This document shows positions 44,572 to 56,834 of a DNA stretch of 60,000 nucleotides, one piece after another; the stretch's first letter is position 1, and each line of letters opens with the position of its first letter. The stretch covers positions 2,053,246 through 2,113,245 of the forward strand of contig NC_087081.1 in NCBI RefSeq assembly GCF_026151205.1, read 5' to 3'. This stretch comes from Bolinopsis microptera (lineage: Eukaryota > Ctenophora > Tentaculata > Lobata > Bolinopsidae). The notes beneath the pieces were generated by a model, which saw only the letters and a program-made list of their open reading frames with translations, was not told the DNA's origin and searched no databases. The position numbers and the translations under genes were made by a program.

Positions 44572-47195
44572 GGTCAGGTTCTAAAAATATACGAGTCCTT
44601 AAAATTGATCCTTAATCCTTGTTAATATTAACAATGTCAAATGTCACACTCACAGGTCACTTAATTCTCGCCACAAGCCACATTTTCGACACCATGCCTA
44701 TTCTCTTATTATATTATTATTAGATTAACCATTAACTTGTCACCTGCAAATTGAGCCGCCCACGTGTTGTATTATAACTCAGAACTCGCGCGCGCCGCCT
44801 GTCCAGTGTCGCGTGATGGTATTTATTTTATATTTCATTTCCTGATTTGCTTCGGCGCTTCGCGCCGCTGTTTTCGATTTCGACTGTTTTATCCATTTTA
44901 ACAGGACGTTTTCTCCACGTTGATGAGGCGTAAAGAATATTGAGTGCAGTACACTAGACTTAGTTGGACTAGTTGTCTCAATCTCATCACTACTTCACTA
45001 CACGTGTATTATTAGCAATGTTGTTTCACGTGAGCTCTTTCCCATGCCATTGCCAAGCTTTTACCTCATTTCATTTCACCACTCTCAAATAACTCCAAGT
45101 CCCAAGATCCCCAAAATGCTAATCAGAGCGCTGATTCGGGTGCGGTGGGTTATATTAAGTGAGCTGGACTCTCTCTCTTCACACATTCCGTAGACACATT
45201 CCATAAAACGAGCTCTTCATACAACCGTTAAGATTATTAATGCCCACAACTTCCGGCTTTCGAAATAATTTCTACTATCCTATCGTATTATGAATTTATG
45301 GGGACGCATAACTAGTCTGACTGATTATTAGACCAATTTTGATTAAGTTTAATCAAAACTGGTGTCAATAACACTAATACTTATAGTCATTGCTTAAACT
45401 TTAAAGCTTAGGTTCGATTTGTTTGAGAGGAGCGGAGAGAGAGGCGGATCGGCGTGACTAGGATGGGTAACAACAAATTTGTGTAGTGAAGCGGGGAGGT
45501 AGGGTGCTAAGGGTGGATCGGAGAGGGAGAGAGAGTGCAAGAAGGGAGGGGTGAAATGTGGTGGAAGCTGTCTCCTCCTAGTCTAGCCGGCCCTCACCCT
45601 CCAACACTACACTTCCTATTTGACCGCGTGTCACTGTGTATATGTTGTGTTGGGTGAGATAATGTGTGTACTAACTGGATTTACTCTCGACCTGCCCCTC
45701 TCTGAGAGTGATCACTGATCACCCTTGTTCTCTCCTCACTGGATGACATCATATCCACTTTCCAGTTTCCTCTGATCTCGAGTAGTCAGATGTCACGTGA
45801 TTAGGCTACAATTTCACCACTGTGGTGGTAATATCCTTGAAAGTGTTGTATTATCGAGTATATAATACAACACTTATATCCGGTAATTAGATTAACATGG
45901 CCGGCCTAGATCCTTCTCACACACTGGGACACAGCTCAGACCTTTAAGGGAGAGCACATTTCAACTTCCTTCTTTTCAGTTGTGATCCCCTTTTCTATGG
46001 TTTCAACCAGTTTACTTTCACCAAATAATAATGATTTTTGGTTCTTTGTTCTTTGTTTCTGAAGAGATATCCCGTGATTTGATTACTCACCACTGACGAG
46101 ACAAGCACGCAATATCAGGGAGTGTAAATTTAATTAAAATTTAAAAGTGCGTGATTTTTCCAGATCCCCATTTGACAGGAGATACCTTGCTGATACTCTA
46201 CTCAAATTTCACTCCACTTGGTAAAAACGTTCACTTCTTACACATTAAATTTGCGCTTGAATCTAATTGATTAGCACAAGTTTTGAAATTACACGCGTAC
46301 TTGTACGCAATTTATTATTTGCCACCTTACGCTGCATACATTTATACGGGTTTCTCCGCTAGTTTTTAGTCTACAGTACATTACATTATCTCGCATAATG
46401 TACACTCTCTATACACACACGCAGCATGCAGTAGTTGCATGTTTTTAGACTGCACCTAACTGTTAACAGTTGTGCGAGGTGTCAAGTATTACGAGTGAAC
46501 TACATTCCTACTCCTAGAGACATCAGGTGGCAAATATTCCGCATTCCCCACAGCTTATCCTGTTCCAGTAGAGAACAATCTTACGAAATCGTGTTGCTTT
46601 AGTTTCAGCAGTTTTCGAGGAGTTTACTTAGTTTTGACGTGTTGGTATTGTCTGATTTGTCGTTATGATATAATGCTTATGTATCTGATAATTTCTCAAC
46701 CCACGCTCTTGAAACTAACTCAGCAAGATAATATCTACTATAGGGCCTAGGCCTGCCATTCGCATCCGTTCATGAACCGCATTTTTATTTTTAATCCTCC
46801 GTTTTTTTAAATACTACTCAGATGAATGAAACTAAACAAATCTGTGTTGATAGACCCACATTTCATCAACATTTGTAATTGCTTTTTAACAAAAAGTAGC
46901 ACAACTGAAGTCCCACTTCTTTACATTTGTTGATTGGCCCAAAATCTCACGACCATTTGTGCTGTGGTTGATGAGTGTTTTCTTTTGCTTGTTAAACATT
47001 ACTCTTAACCTTTTAAACGACTTTTAAATTTTGTTTTGGACATGCCTTGATTGGCGGAATGTTATTTTTACGTCTCGCACCACGCTCAATGGGGAGGGCC
47101 GGGGGGCTCACACCACGCTCAATGTTTATTTAGCTGTGACCTACGCTACTCCCTAAGAAGGTTCGTGCTATTAAAGTATTCGTTTTAAGTGAGCA
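44572..47195. other. intergenic, no gene recognised
   Basis: Contains CpG-richer patches (about 44790-44875, with cggcgcttcgcgccg), an AG-rich stretch at 45425-45560 and small hairpins near 45333-45364 and at 45841-45875. At 47070-47125 caccacgctcaatg is duplicated around gggccggggggctca. A related motif in opposite orientation lies near 55078. Confidence 0.45.
45841..45875. repeat. perfect short inverted repeat (hairpin)
   Basis: Exact 14-nt arms aagtgttgtattat and ataatacaacactt around a 7-nt loop. Confidence 0.9.
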
Positions 47196-47203
47196 GTTAA
47201 GTG

Positions 47204-48250
47204 GGTTCTTTTGCGATAGTCAAAACGCGACAACTAGCGCCATCCAGCGCTAGTTGTCGCTATCCAGCGCTAGTTGTCGCCATCCAGCATGCAGCGCTAG
47301 TTGTCGCCATCCAGCGCTAGTTGTCGCCATCCAGCGCTAGTTGTCGCCATCCAGCGCTAGTTGTCGCTATCCAGCGCTAGTTGTCGCTATCCAGCGCTAG
47401 TTGTCGCCATCCAGCGCTAGTTGTCGCCATCCAGCGCTAGTTGTCGCCATCCAGCGCTAGTTGTCGCCATCCAGCGCTAGTTGTCGCTATCCAGCGCTAG
47501 TTGTCGCCATCCAGCGCTAGTTGTCGCCATCCAGCGCTAGTTGTCGCCATCCAGCACTAGTTGTCGCCATCCAGCGCTAGTTGTCGCCATCCAGCGCTAG
47601 TTGTCGCCATCCAGCGCTAGTTGTCGCCATCCAGCGCTAGTTGTCGCCATCCAGCGCTAGTTGTCGCCATCCAGCGCTAGTTGTCGCCATCCAGCGCTAG
47701 TTGTCGCCATCCAGCGCTAGTTGTCGCCATCCAGCGCTAGTTGTCGCCATCCAGCGCTAGTTGTCGCCATCCAGCGCTAGTTGTCGCCATCCAGCGCTAG
47801 TTGTCGCCATCCAGCGCTAGTTGTCGCCATCCAGCGCTAGTTGTCGCCATCCAGCGCTAGTTGTCGCCATCCAGCGCTAGTTGTCGCCATCCAGCGCTAG
47901 TTGTCGCCATCCAGCGCTAGTTGTCGCCATCCAGCGCTAGTTGTCGCCATCCAGCGCTAGTTGTCGCCATCCAGCGCTAGTTGTCGCCATCCAGCGCTAG
48001 TTGTCGCCATCCAGCGCTAGTTGTCGCCATCCAGCGCTAGTTGTCGCCATCCAGCGCTAGTTGTCGCCATCCAGCGCTAGTTGTCGCCATCCAGCGCTAG
48101 TTGTCGCCATCCAGCGCTAGTTGTCGCCATCCAGCGCTAGTTGTCGCCATCCAGCGCTAGTTGTCGCCATCCAGCGCTAGTTGTCGCCATCCAGCGCTAG
48201 TTGTCGCCATCCAGCGCTAGTTGTCGCGTTTTGACTATCGCAAAAGAACC
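47204..48250. mobile_element. TIR-bounded satellite element with 8-bp target duplication
   Basis: A 1047-bp element with exact 37-bp terminal inverted repeats (47204-47240 and 48214-48250), starting ggttcttttgcgatagtcaa. The octamer gttaagtg is duplicated on both sides (47196-47203 and 48251-48258), the mark of transposition. Between the TIRs is nothing but a 20-bp satellite. The inner 14 bp of the left TIR (gcgacaactagcgc) are the reverse complement of part of the satellite unit, so monomers face each other at the left end. An 8-bp duplication with ends starting GG could fit Merlin-, hAT- or P-type elements. No transposase is present to decide. Confidence 0.88.
47241..48227. repeat. 20-bp satellite (49 copies) within the TIR element
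   Basis: The unit is catccagcgctagttgtcgc. The first 15 or so units show a c/t variant at position 1, one 7-bp insertion (catgcag, near 47287) and one g-to-a change (near 47556). From about 47561 to the end the units are identical, so the right two-thirds arose by very recent amplification or are being homogenised. Confidence 0.97.
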
Positions 48251-48433
48251 GTTAAGTGGCTTACTGACACACTGTTTACAAGTAATGATTCATATTCCAT
48301 TAGGCATTATGGAGTAGTTTACAATATCCCCCGGTAACAACTCAATCCCTGGCAAATATAATAACGTCATACCTACCGCGCGGGAGGGCCTCTAAATAGC
48401 TGGACTTGGAGGAGTGCCAAATGGCTGAATCCA

Positions 48434-48525
48434 TTAATTTTCGGAAGTTAAATTTAACAACGTCATCTGTGTGGTAATTTACACGTCAACCGATCAACTG
48501 TTACGATTTAACTTCCGAAAATTAA
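48434..48525. repeat. inverted repeat with 20-nt arms
   Basis: Exact complementary arms, 48434-48453 (ttaattttcggaagttaaat) and 48506-48525, around a 52-nt loop. A related ttttcggaagttag occurs near 42493, so this may be a small dispersed MITE. Confidence 0.88.
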
Positions 48526-50860
48526 AGAGTCAGTTTATAAATGATAAACTAACTTACGGGTCAAAGATATTAGATATTAAGCCCGGTTGTTCACGCTCTC
48601 TTTGTATCTCATTTGATAGCATGCCAAACTAGAGCTTCAGATTCAGAGCATTACTCCTGGCAAGAAGCCAGATATTGAGATATCCTCCATCCCATTGTAA
48701 TTGTATCTTGCATGACGATACTACGAGATTGGTTGCCCGGAGGAGTACACACGTATTTAAACAGATTTGTAGCTGCATGTTCTCTCCCGCTAGCTTTGTT
48801 CCGTCGTTGTACCTACCTTGATTAATTATCAGAGATTGTATTATATGGATTTGGATATTATGATCAACAACAACGTTATGCGTTTTTAATGAAACGGTTG
48901 AATTCATTCAATTTATCTTATGACGTAGGTGTTGTACTCGCCCTGGCCTCTGGTCGGTGTGGTAATTTAAAATTTACAACCACTTTTGATGCACTTTATT
49001 CTATCAATATCGTGACGTTTTTATATTTGATTGTTTTTCGATCATTGCTTTGAACGATCCATTGTCAGAGAGCGTTTGATCATGATAGAATCCTGCGTCA
49101 GTTTTGATTTATTTATTCGCGGAATCAAACTTGAATCAACGAAGTCATCATAGCATAATCGATGACAGAACTCAGTCCATATTGATTGAAAAGTAATTAA
49201 GTGTCAGTTCTTAGGATGTACGTTGACTGCCGTCGATCCGTATTTATTCTCAACGATATTATAATTCTTTTAAAAGCAATCTTAATCGAAGCTGTTTTTC
49301 TTGAGCGATGCAAAATCAATATTGCGCCTATTAATAATCAATATTAATTTTTTTAATCTATAATCAGTTACGTTTCATTAAAAGCTTGATTAAATTTTCT
49401 ATCTATAAATAATTCTCCGATCTGAATTTAATTCGAAATTACTTTAAGAGCTTATGGTACACCTTCGTTGATAATATTAATATCCACCTTGGATAGTGGA
49501 TACAACACCTTGGTCCTTAAAGCTTGATATACAGCGTCATGGAGAATAGTTTCAGCTTCCCCAGCCTTTTTATTAAGTTTATCTCTCTGGACTCAGACTA
49601 AATTCTTCGAATGTTCTTTAGCAGACAGACGTGATCCACATAGAAGTTCGAATATTAGTAGAATGAAGTTTCACTTGTGGCCCCCGGCGGCCCGGCCCCC
49701 TCCCCTCTTAGTCCTAGTGACAAATACGATTATTACGTCACAATGAATGTGAAGTTTTAGATCCAGGCATGTAATTTATATGTAATACTCGACATTATCA
49801 CCAGTCTTATAAGGTAGTGAAACTAGAGACAATTATCGCTGAAGCCGGTCGAGCAAGATGACTATTGACTGTCTTTAAGTCTTTGATGCAGTCCGCGCTG
49901 TAAGTGTTGCATTGCACTTGCTTAGGATTTGCCTCAATTAAGTCTCAATTTAGTCTCAATTTAGTCTCAATTGCTGTCCGTATTTTTTTATGAAGTTATA
50001 TCTTCGGGGAAAAATGGCGTAAGATCTTTCTTTTATTTTGTCGTCGTCGTCGTCTGTTATAGTTTTATAGCGTGATTTTGCATAATTCGTTCGTATAGGA
50101 TTTGTTCTGCCGATATTCATACAATTGAGCATTTTTGCCATGATTTAAATTACAGAGAAATTTCGATGTTCTACCTCCATTCATGCTATTTGTTGATGAT
50201 TTTTTAATTCGATAAAAGTTTGATGCCACCCACAAGTACAGCCCTTACACTACATAATGATTTTAATATTTTTAAGGTGGTGATATACATTTTTTCAAAA
50301 TTTGTTATAAGTAGTGAAAAATAAGCATTTCTATAGCATATTATGTTGCTTCATAAGTCGTACACAAACGTTATAAGTGAGGAGACTATTTCACACTTCA
50401 CAGTTTCACACCCCTAACAACCAAGCGGTCTTGTCAGTTTTTAAAGAAAACACTGCTTCAACTCTCAACAAACATTCAAGTTTCTTTCCCAAAAAGTATG
50501 AATTACTCTGTCATGTTTGATTTTTGGTAGCGCTTCCAATTTTCATCGCTTATACACACAATAAAACTGCCGTGATATTATGTGGGTGTATCTTTAGCGA
50601 GGAAATTTCTCTCAATCTGTAATTAATTAATTAAATATTATATAATAAATTAATTAAATATGATATTACATTTTCTTTTATTTTACTTGCGTTATATATT
50701 TTGTCTTTTTGAAAATTTGTTGTTTTCATATTATATAGAACTAAGCAAGTAGAAACATAGCACGACTGTGTTGTCCTCAAGTCCTCTGCTAGGTAATGAG
50801 AATAGCTTTATATTTGCGTCATAGGGCTCACTCCTAAACTTCATTTCACATCTAATTCAA
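48526..50860. other. intergenic, no gene recognised
   Basis: AT-rich with short open frames only. The minus frame 48907-48629 (92 codons) has no recognised domain. Three direct copies of agtctcaattt occur at about 49938-49972, and a C-rich patch at 49680-49708. Confidence 0.45.
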
Positions 50861-51034
50861 CATGTGGCACGACATGTGGCAAAACATGTGGAACAACATG
50901 TGGCACAATATGTGTTATCCATGTCCTGGGTCCCACCCAGACTACTGTGTTATCCATGTCCTGGATCCCACCCAGACCACGGTGTTATCCATGGCCTGGG
51001 TCCCACCCAGACAACTGTGTTATCCATGTCCTGG
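50861..51034. repeat. two adjacent tandem repeats (12 bp and 35 bp)
   Basis: Four copies of catgtggcacga-type 12-mers (50861-50908) run directly into about 3.5 copies of a 35-bp unit containing tgttatccatgtcctgggtc (50911-51034). Both give open frames without protein-like composition. Confidence 0.92.
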
Positions 51035-51589
51035 CGCAGATCAGATTGTAATACGGTTAAACTTGTTTTTGATGGTCAAGGTCTAAGTAATAAGTTTCCA
51101 TTGTCCAGTATTAGTATTACTAATACTAATACAGTAATACTTGTACTAATGTACAATGTACTTATGTACTAATATTGTATTATAATAGGATACTTTAGCG
51201 CTAGTAATATTAAATATAGCGTTAGCGCATGTTGACATCGTTGATTCAAATATATCACATATTTTAAGCCCTTTAAGGATTATACCCGACATGGTCAGAA
51301 CAGCTGGATCTTTAGAGTGCACCTTGCACAATACCGAATGAATAAAAATGACATGGCTCTGAACCAGATTGTAAAGCAGTCTCTGCCCTTATACTGCTCA
51401 CTTGAAGTTGATATTTTGCCCTTTTTAAGTATAATCATCCTGAGGTGAGACCAGATAAAGCCGGGAACTAATTTTGTTGTTTCATTTAAGATTTTCTGAA
51501 TCCCTCCTGTGACCTGTCTCATGCACTTAAATCCTCTATTTTTCTCTCGCTCTCCCTCTCTCTGTACCACTCCACTCTCAAAACCACTC

Positions 51590-51595
51590 CTGCAG

Positions 51596-51626
<31 letters not shown>

Positions 51627-51975
51627 CCACAACCACTCCTGCAGCTCTCACTCTCTGTACCACAACCACTCTTGCAGCTCTCTCTCTCTCTGTACCACAA
51701 CCACTCCTGCAGCTCTCCCTCTCTCTGTACCACAACCACTCCTGCAGCTCTCCCTCTCTCTGTACCACAACCACTCTTGCAGCTCTCCCTCTCTCTGTAC
51801 CACAACCACTCCTGCAGCTCTCCCTCTCTCTGTACCACAACCACTCCTGCAGCTCTCACTCTCTCTGTACCACAACCACTCCTGCAGCTCTCCCTCCCTC
51901 TGTACCACAACCACTCCTGCAGCTCTCCCTCTCTCTGTACCACAACCACTCCTGCAGCTCTCCCTCTCTCTCCCT
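51590..51975. repeat. 35-bp polypyrimidine minisatellite
   Basis: About ten copies of a unit made of ctctctgtaccacaaccact and cctgcagctctccct, preceded by a (tc)n run at 51597-51623. The unit is strongly pyrimidine-biased on the plus strand. Several overlapping open frames on both strands (51295-52121) follow from the repeat. Confidence 0.95.
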
Positions 51976-52817
51976 CTATCTATATCCCTCTCTCTGTACC
52001 ACTTGTCTCTTCTTGCCTCTTTACCACTCCCACCTCTCTCTCCCTCAACTTCGTAATTACTACCACCACAATAGACCTAGTAACTCATTGTAAAGCTGCC
52101 ACCACACGTCACTATGACTAATAGCTGTACACCTCCCTCCGTTACAGAATGCTAGTAACTGTATATATTAACTGTATAATATGATATGTCCACTGTCCGC
52201 TGTAATATACGCACATTCATATTAATCGACGAAGGCTGCTGCTAGTGGCTGGGAGCTCTTATATCACTTTAAAACACTGAAACTAGCTGAACTCTCAGCT
52301 ATTCAATCCGTGATATTGTCCTCACGTGAGAGTATTTTAATTTATAGTGTACTGGATCTTTGTAATTGTAACAGTCCGTGCTTTGCTCAGATTGGTGACT
52401 TCTACTTTCGGTGTGGCCTGTGGGTTTCAGGTTGTCAGTTACGATCACCTTGAACTCAGCTGGCGTGTTTTACTGGGCGAGGTTTAATGGCTGCGTGATA
52501 CCATAAAAATGGTTCTCAACTTCTGACTTAAAGACTTATATTATATAAGTTCTTGATATTTGCAGTTTGATGTTTGTCGTGCTAAGTTTGTATTCTTCCC
52601 TTGTTTTAACAGTCTCCAGAGCTGAGAGGGTGCTACTCTCCAGAGATGATGATTTGTCAGTTTTTAAATCACACTTACAGTTACAGTGACGTGAAACCAA
52701 GGTGAGGTGCTTTGAGAGTACTGAGAGCACTGATTGTTTTGCGTGGATGTGTGTAAAAGTGTGGACAGTTAAACTGGTTACTGGTGGATGTTATGATCAG
52801 CCACACCCCGTATTGGA
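51976..52817. other. intergenic, no gene recognised
   Basis: No convincing coding sequence. The minus frames 52730-52536 and 52980-52681 show no motif, and the latter runs into the neighbouring minisatellite. Confidence 0.4.
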
Positions 52818-53395
52818 GCCAATTAGTTCGTGCTATGAACAAGTTAGCACTTGTTGTGGACCAGTTAGTGTGTGTTACGAACAGTTTAAGACGAATTCGG
52901 TATAACGAACCAGTTAGCACGGGCCATGAAGCTGTACTTGGTTTTGAACCAGTTAGCACGTGATACAAACCAGTTAGCACGTGTTATAAATCAGTTAGAA
53001 CATGTTATAAACCAGTTAGCACTCGTTATAAACCAGTTTGCACGTGTTGTAAACCAGTTAGCAAGTCATACAAACCAGTTAGCACATGTTATACACCAGT
53101 TAGCACGTGATATAAACCAGTTTGCACGTGTTGTAAACCAGTTAGTACGTGTTGTAAACCAGTTAGCACGTCATACAAACCAGTTAGCACGTGTTGTAAA
53201 CCAGTTAGCACGTGTTGTAAACCAGTTAGCACGTGTTATAAACCAGTTAGCACATGTTATAAACCAGTTAGCACATGTTATACACCAGTTAGCACGTGAT
53301 ATAAACCAGTTTGCACGTGTTGTAAACCAGTTAGTACGTGCTGTAAACTAGTTAGCACGTCATACAAACCAGTCGTGCTTTTATAACTGCGAACC
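52818..53395. repeat. 21-bp minisatellite with 189-bp higher-order repeat
   Basis: About 26 units of aaccagttagcacgtgttata. A nine-unit block starting cacatgttatacacc at 53083 recurs 189 bp later at 53272, so blocks of nine units have been duplicated. Many units contain the E-box palindrome CACGTG. Because 21 is divisible by three, both strands stay open (for example 52926-53351). I reject these as genes. Confidence 0.95.
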
Positions 53396-53979
53396 AGTTG
53401 ACTCGCTCCAAATACGGACGGTCTGTCTGTGGATTGTACACGTGTCAAATATTCATGGTATGCAGGAGTTTGTAACAAGTATTTACCATCTAAATATTTC
53501 TTCTCAGTCGGTTTCATCGACTATAGATCAACGTGGCGGCTCTAATCGATCCCACTGCAGGTTACAATTTAATGATGATGAGCACCCTCTACACGCATCT
53601 GAGCTGTATTATATTCGATTTTAAGATTTGTTTTGTCGCTGTTTTCCCATCACTCCTGCTATTCATGCCCCTGTGATTGTAACTACTATGATCCGTGTAA
53701 ACCGTATCAATTTTCATTTCAGCTGGACAAATTTTAATATTTGTTAAAGTTCCACTCCTTTGCTGCTAATGATTTCTGTGAAATTTAATTATAATATGCG
53801 TTTTGTGGGAATGTTGGCACCCGTTTCAACTAGTACACAATATGTTCCGGCTATCAGTATTCAGAATCAGTAATCAGTATTAATTAGTAAATTTCAATAT
53901 TCAGTATTTAGAATCAGTAATCAGTAACAGTAATCAGCAATCAGTAATAGATTAGCCCGGAGTAAATAAGTAGCCTGCT

Positions 53980-54433
53980 ATTAGAACCAGGAGCCCTTGT
54001 GTAACTGTAACGTTATTAGAACCAGGAGCCCTTGTGTAACTGTAACGTTATTAGAACCAGGAGCCCTTGTGTAACTGTAACGTTATTAGAACCAGGAGCC
54101 CTTGTGTAACTGTAACGTTATTAGAACCAGGAGCCCTTGTGTAACTGTAACGTTATTAGAACCAGGAGCCCTTGTGTAACTGTAACGTTATTAGAACCAG
54201 GAGCCCTTGTGTAACTGTAACGTTATTAGAACCAGGAGCCCTTGTGTAACTGTAACGTTATTAGAACCAGGAGCCCTTGTGTAACTGTAACGTTATTAGA
54301 ACCAGGAGCCCTTGTGTAACTGTAACGTTATTAGAACCAGGAGCCCTTGTGTAACTGTAACGTTATTAGAACCAGGAGCCCTTGTGTAACTGTAACGTTA
54401 TTAGAACCAAGAGCCCTTGTGTAACTGTAACGT
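53980..54433. repeat. 35-bp minisatellite, 13 near-identical copies
   Basis: The unit is attagaaccaggagcccttg plus tgtaactgtaacgtt. All copies are identical except that the last reads ccaagagccc. It is preceded by irregular cagtaatcagtatt repeats (about 53855-53950). Confidence 0.97.
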
Positions 54434-55621
54434 TTATTGTATGCGATCCTCAATAACTGCTTTAACGATTATCTGGTTGGAATATGAAATTGATTGTTTC
54501 ACCGAAATATAATTATAAGTTTCAGAGAAAGTTTCAGACTTTTCATAATATGGCCTCCTACTTCCTAGCTGTAGTACTACAACTTAAGGACATGAGCCAG
54601 TGAGCCTACAGTAGTTTGGTCGATGCGGTGCATTACTGCAGACCTCTAGTGATTATACCTACAGTCTCTGTTCATTATGGTACGTGATTTTCGTGATTTG
54701 CAATAGAACTCTTGTGTACTTTTAGAAGTATTCATACGGTCGTAACTTTTCTTCTGATTAATCGATTTTATACTTTAAAAAGTAGACTACCAAGTAATTG
54801 TTTCTAAAACCCGTCATATTTTCTCTGTTATGATACAAGACCTTTTCCGGGTGCCTGCAGTACAGCCACGCCCATTTTTGGTCCCAATTATGCCAAATCT
54901 GAAATCATCTTAACATGCTCAAAACCCAGATTTTAGTTGCTGTACTTGTAGCTGGTGAGCTGGTGATCCCTCGAACTCATTAATGAATTTTCATTAAGAT
55001 TGGACAAAAAATAACTGAGTTATGAGCCAAAAACCATATGCCCATTATATTTGGGCATACGCAAAATCTGGGGATTGAGCCCCCCGGCCGCGGCCCCCCT
55101 TAAGATTATTTGGAAATAATTGTTAGAACCAGTCCAATTACATGAGTTATGAAGCGTAACAAGTGAGCCTGGTAACCACCCCTGGTAAGTGGTAACCAGG
55201 TAACCACCCCTGGTAACCACTGATACTAATGATAACCAATTAGGAGTCGTGACAACTTCCTTTCCTGTAACTTCAGCCCAGAGTTAAAGAGTTGTCATTA
55301 TTTTGTAGATAGAGTTAAGTTGGTTTGGTTTGTATTTGTTTAAAGAATTAAGCGGTGCAACTCTCGGTGGTCAAGTGTAATCCGTGTTCTTATTATTGGG
55401 ATCCAATATAAAGTATTCTGATATGGGTAATTAGTATAATTAGTATTGCTGTACAACTACTACAGTAATAAGTATTATTACGAGTCTGATATTGAAACCT
55501 TATTATTGGACATTATACTATTATACATATTATTGGACTTATTGTGTTCACTTTACTCACACCCCGTATTTACACGAACCAGAATACTTGCAGTCCACAC
55601 TCCACGGACCTGAATTCTTAA

Positions 55622-55646
55622 GGGGGGGGGGGGGGGGGGGGGGGGG
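55622..55646 (+). repeat. 25-nt poly-G run
   Basis: Twenty-five consecutive G residues, able to form G-quadruplexes. The true length is uncertain because such runs are error-prone in sequencing and assembly. Confidence 0.9.
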
Positions 55647-56180
55647 CAAATTCCAAAATTTGCTGGGAAAAATTCAGAATTTGGCCGCCAAATTGTTTTG
55701 GAGGCCTAAATTAATTTGGACACAAACTAATAGGGTACTAGTACTAAGCAGTAAAAGCAGTGAGACTAAGTTGATCAAGTTGTGAGTAATGTTATCAAAA
55801 TCATGTAAATGTTATTAAAATCATGTCATTGTTCTTAATAAATATATGTAAATATATGTAAATGCTACCAAGCATATTATATATTATATTTGATCAACTC
55901 AATACGTGATCATTCCTTTTCTAGCCCCCAGTACAGTCTGTTTACAAGCCATACATATCTCCACACACACACACACACAATATACACAACCTGGCAGCAT
56001 GCGGTGGTGGGAGTATATACTGTACTATATATAGTGTACACTGTCATTATACTATACAAGTACGTTATACTATACAAGTACGGTCATGTACTCTGTATCT
56101 GCTAATTGTTGTTATATGTATACATCTCATACCCCGCTGCAGACTACACCACCTTAATCTTTCTTAATTACTTGGTTCCT

Positions 56181-56279
56181 TGTAAATCACACTCGTTGTT
56201 GTAGATTACACTCGTTGTTGTAGATTACACTCCTTGTTGTAGATTACATTCCTTGTTGTATATTACACTACTTGTTGTG
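56181..56279. repeat. 19-bp tandem repeat
   Basis: About five copies of tgtagattacactcgttgt, with increasing substitutions towards the right. Confidence 0.9.
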
Positions 56280-56834
56280 CCCTAATCGCCCCTGTTGTGC
56301 AGTGCCTAACCCTGCTTAGCGCTGTATTCGACTTTCGCTAACTCTGAGCAATTTCCGGGCATTGACCGTTTATTAGTTTATTGGGTGGCAGTTATCGTGT
56401 TCGTCGTATTGAAATACTGTTAGTTCAATTGCTGTGAAAGGACAGACATTTTTGCAGTTCCTAGAATTGCAGGATACTTCGAGAATTGTAGCATACGTCG
56501 AGCTTTTTTCGTGTCCTGATTCATTGGATTGTTCCTTAATTCCTTATTGAGGCAAAATAGGGCTTAATCTACAGAATAATTTGATTTAGAACCACTTTAC
56601 ATTTCATAATGATCAGACTATGTTGAGAATATAATCAAATATTCAGAAGCTGTGTAGATTATTCAGTAAGCTCGCTAAATCATGAGCACCATTATGAATT
56701 CCTCTTACCAAGTACATATACAGGGTGTTCACGAAACCTCGGTACGGTTTTAAACATCTGTCAATTATTATTTATAAAAGAGCAACCAGCTACATTTAGT
56801 ACATCACATTAATGAATAGAGCGCCGATTTGTTA

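Larger units (their letters stand above)
54434..56715. other. intergenic with simple repeats, no gene recognised
   Basis: Includes ggtaaccacccctggtaacc repeats at about 55160-55220, a C-rich motif near 55078, a G run at 55622 and a (ca)n run at 55961-55978. Open frames at 55492-55785 and 55890-56105 have no motif. Confidence 0.45.

Noticed and set aside
47204-48250. CRISPR array
   Set aside because: Units are contiguous with no unique spacers, and the context is eukaryotic. The same applies to the other arrays.
48629-48907. 92-codon minus-strand ORF
   Set aside because: A second frame over the same bases looks as coding as the first. No motif or splice support.
51295-52121. Five overlapping ORFs on both strands
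   Set aside because: All result from the 35-bp polypyrimidine repeat.
52926-53351. 141-codon NQLARV repeat ORF
   Set aside because: A 21-bp repeat artefact. The opposite strand is also open.
56719-56750. Mariner-like end (cagggtgttcacg) before the truncated LINE
   Set aside because: No inverted partner within reach, so it cannot be called an element.
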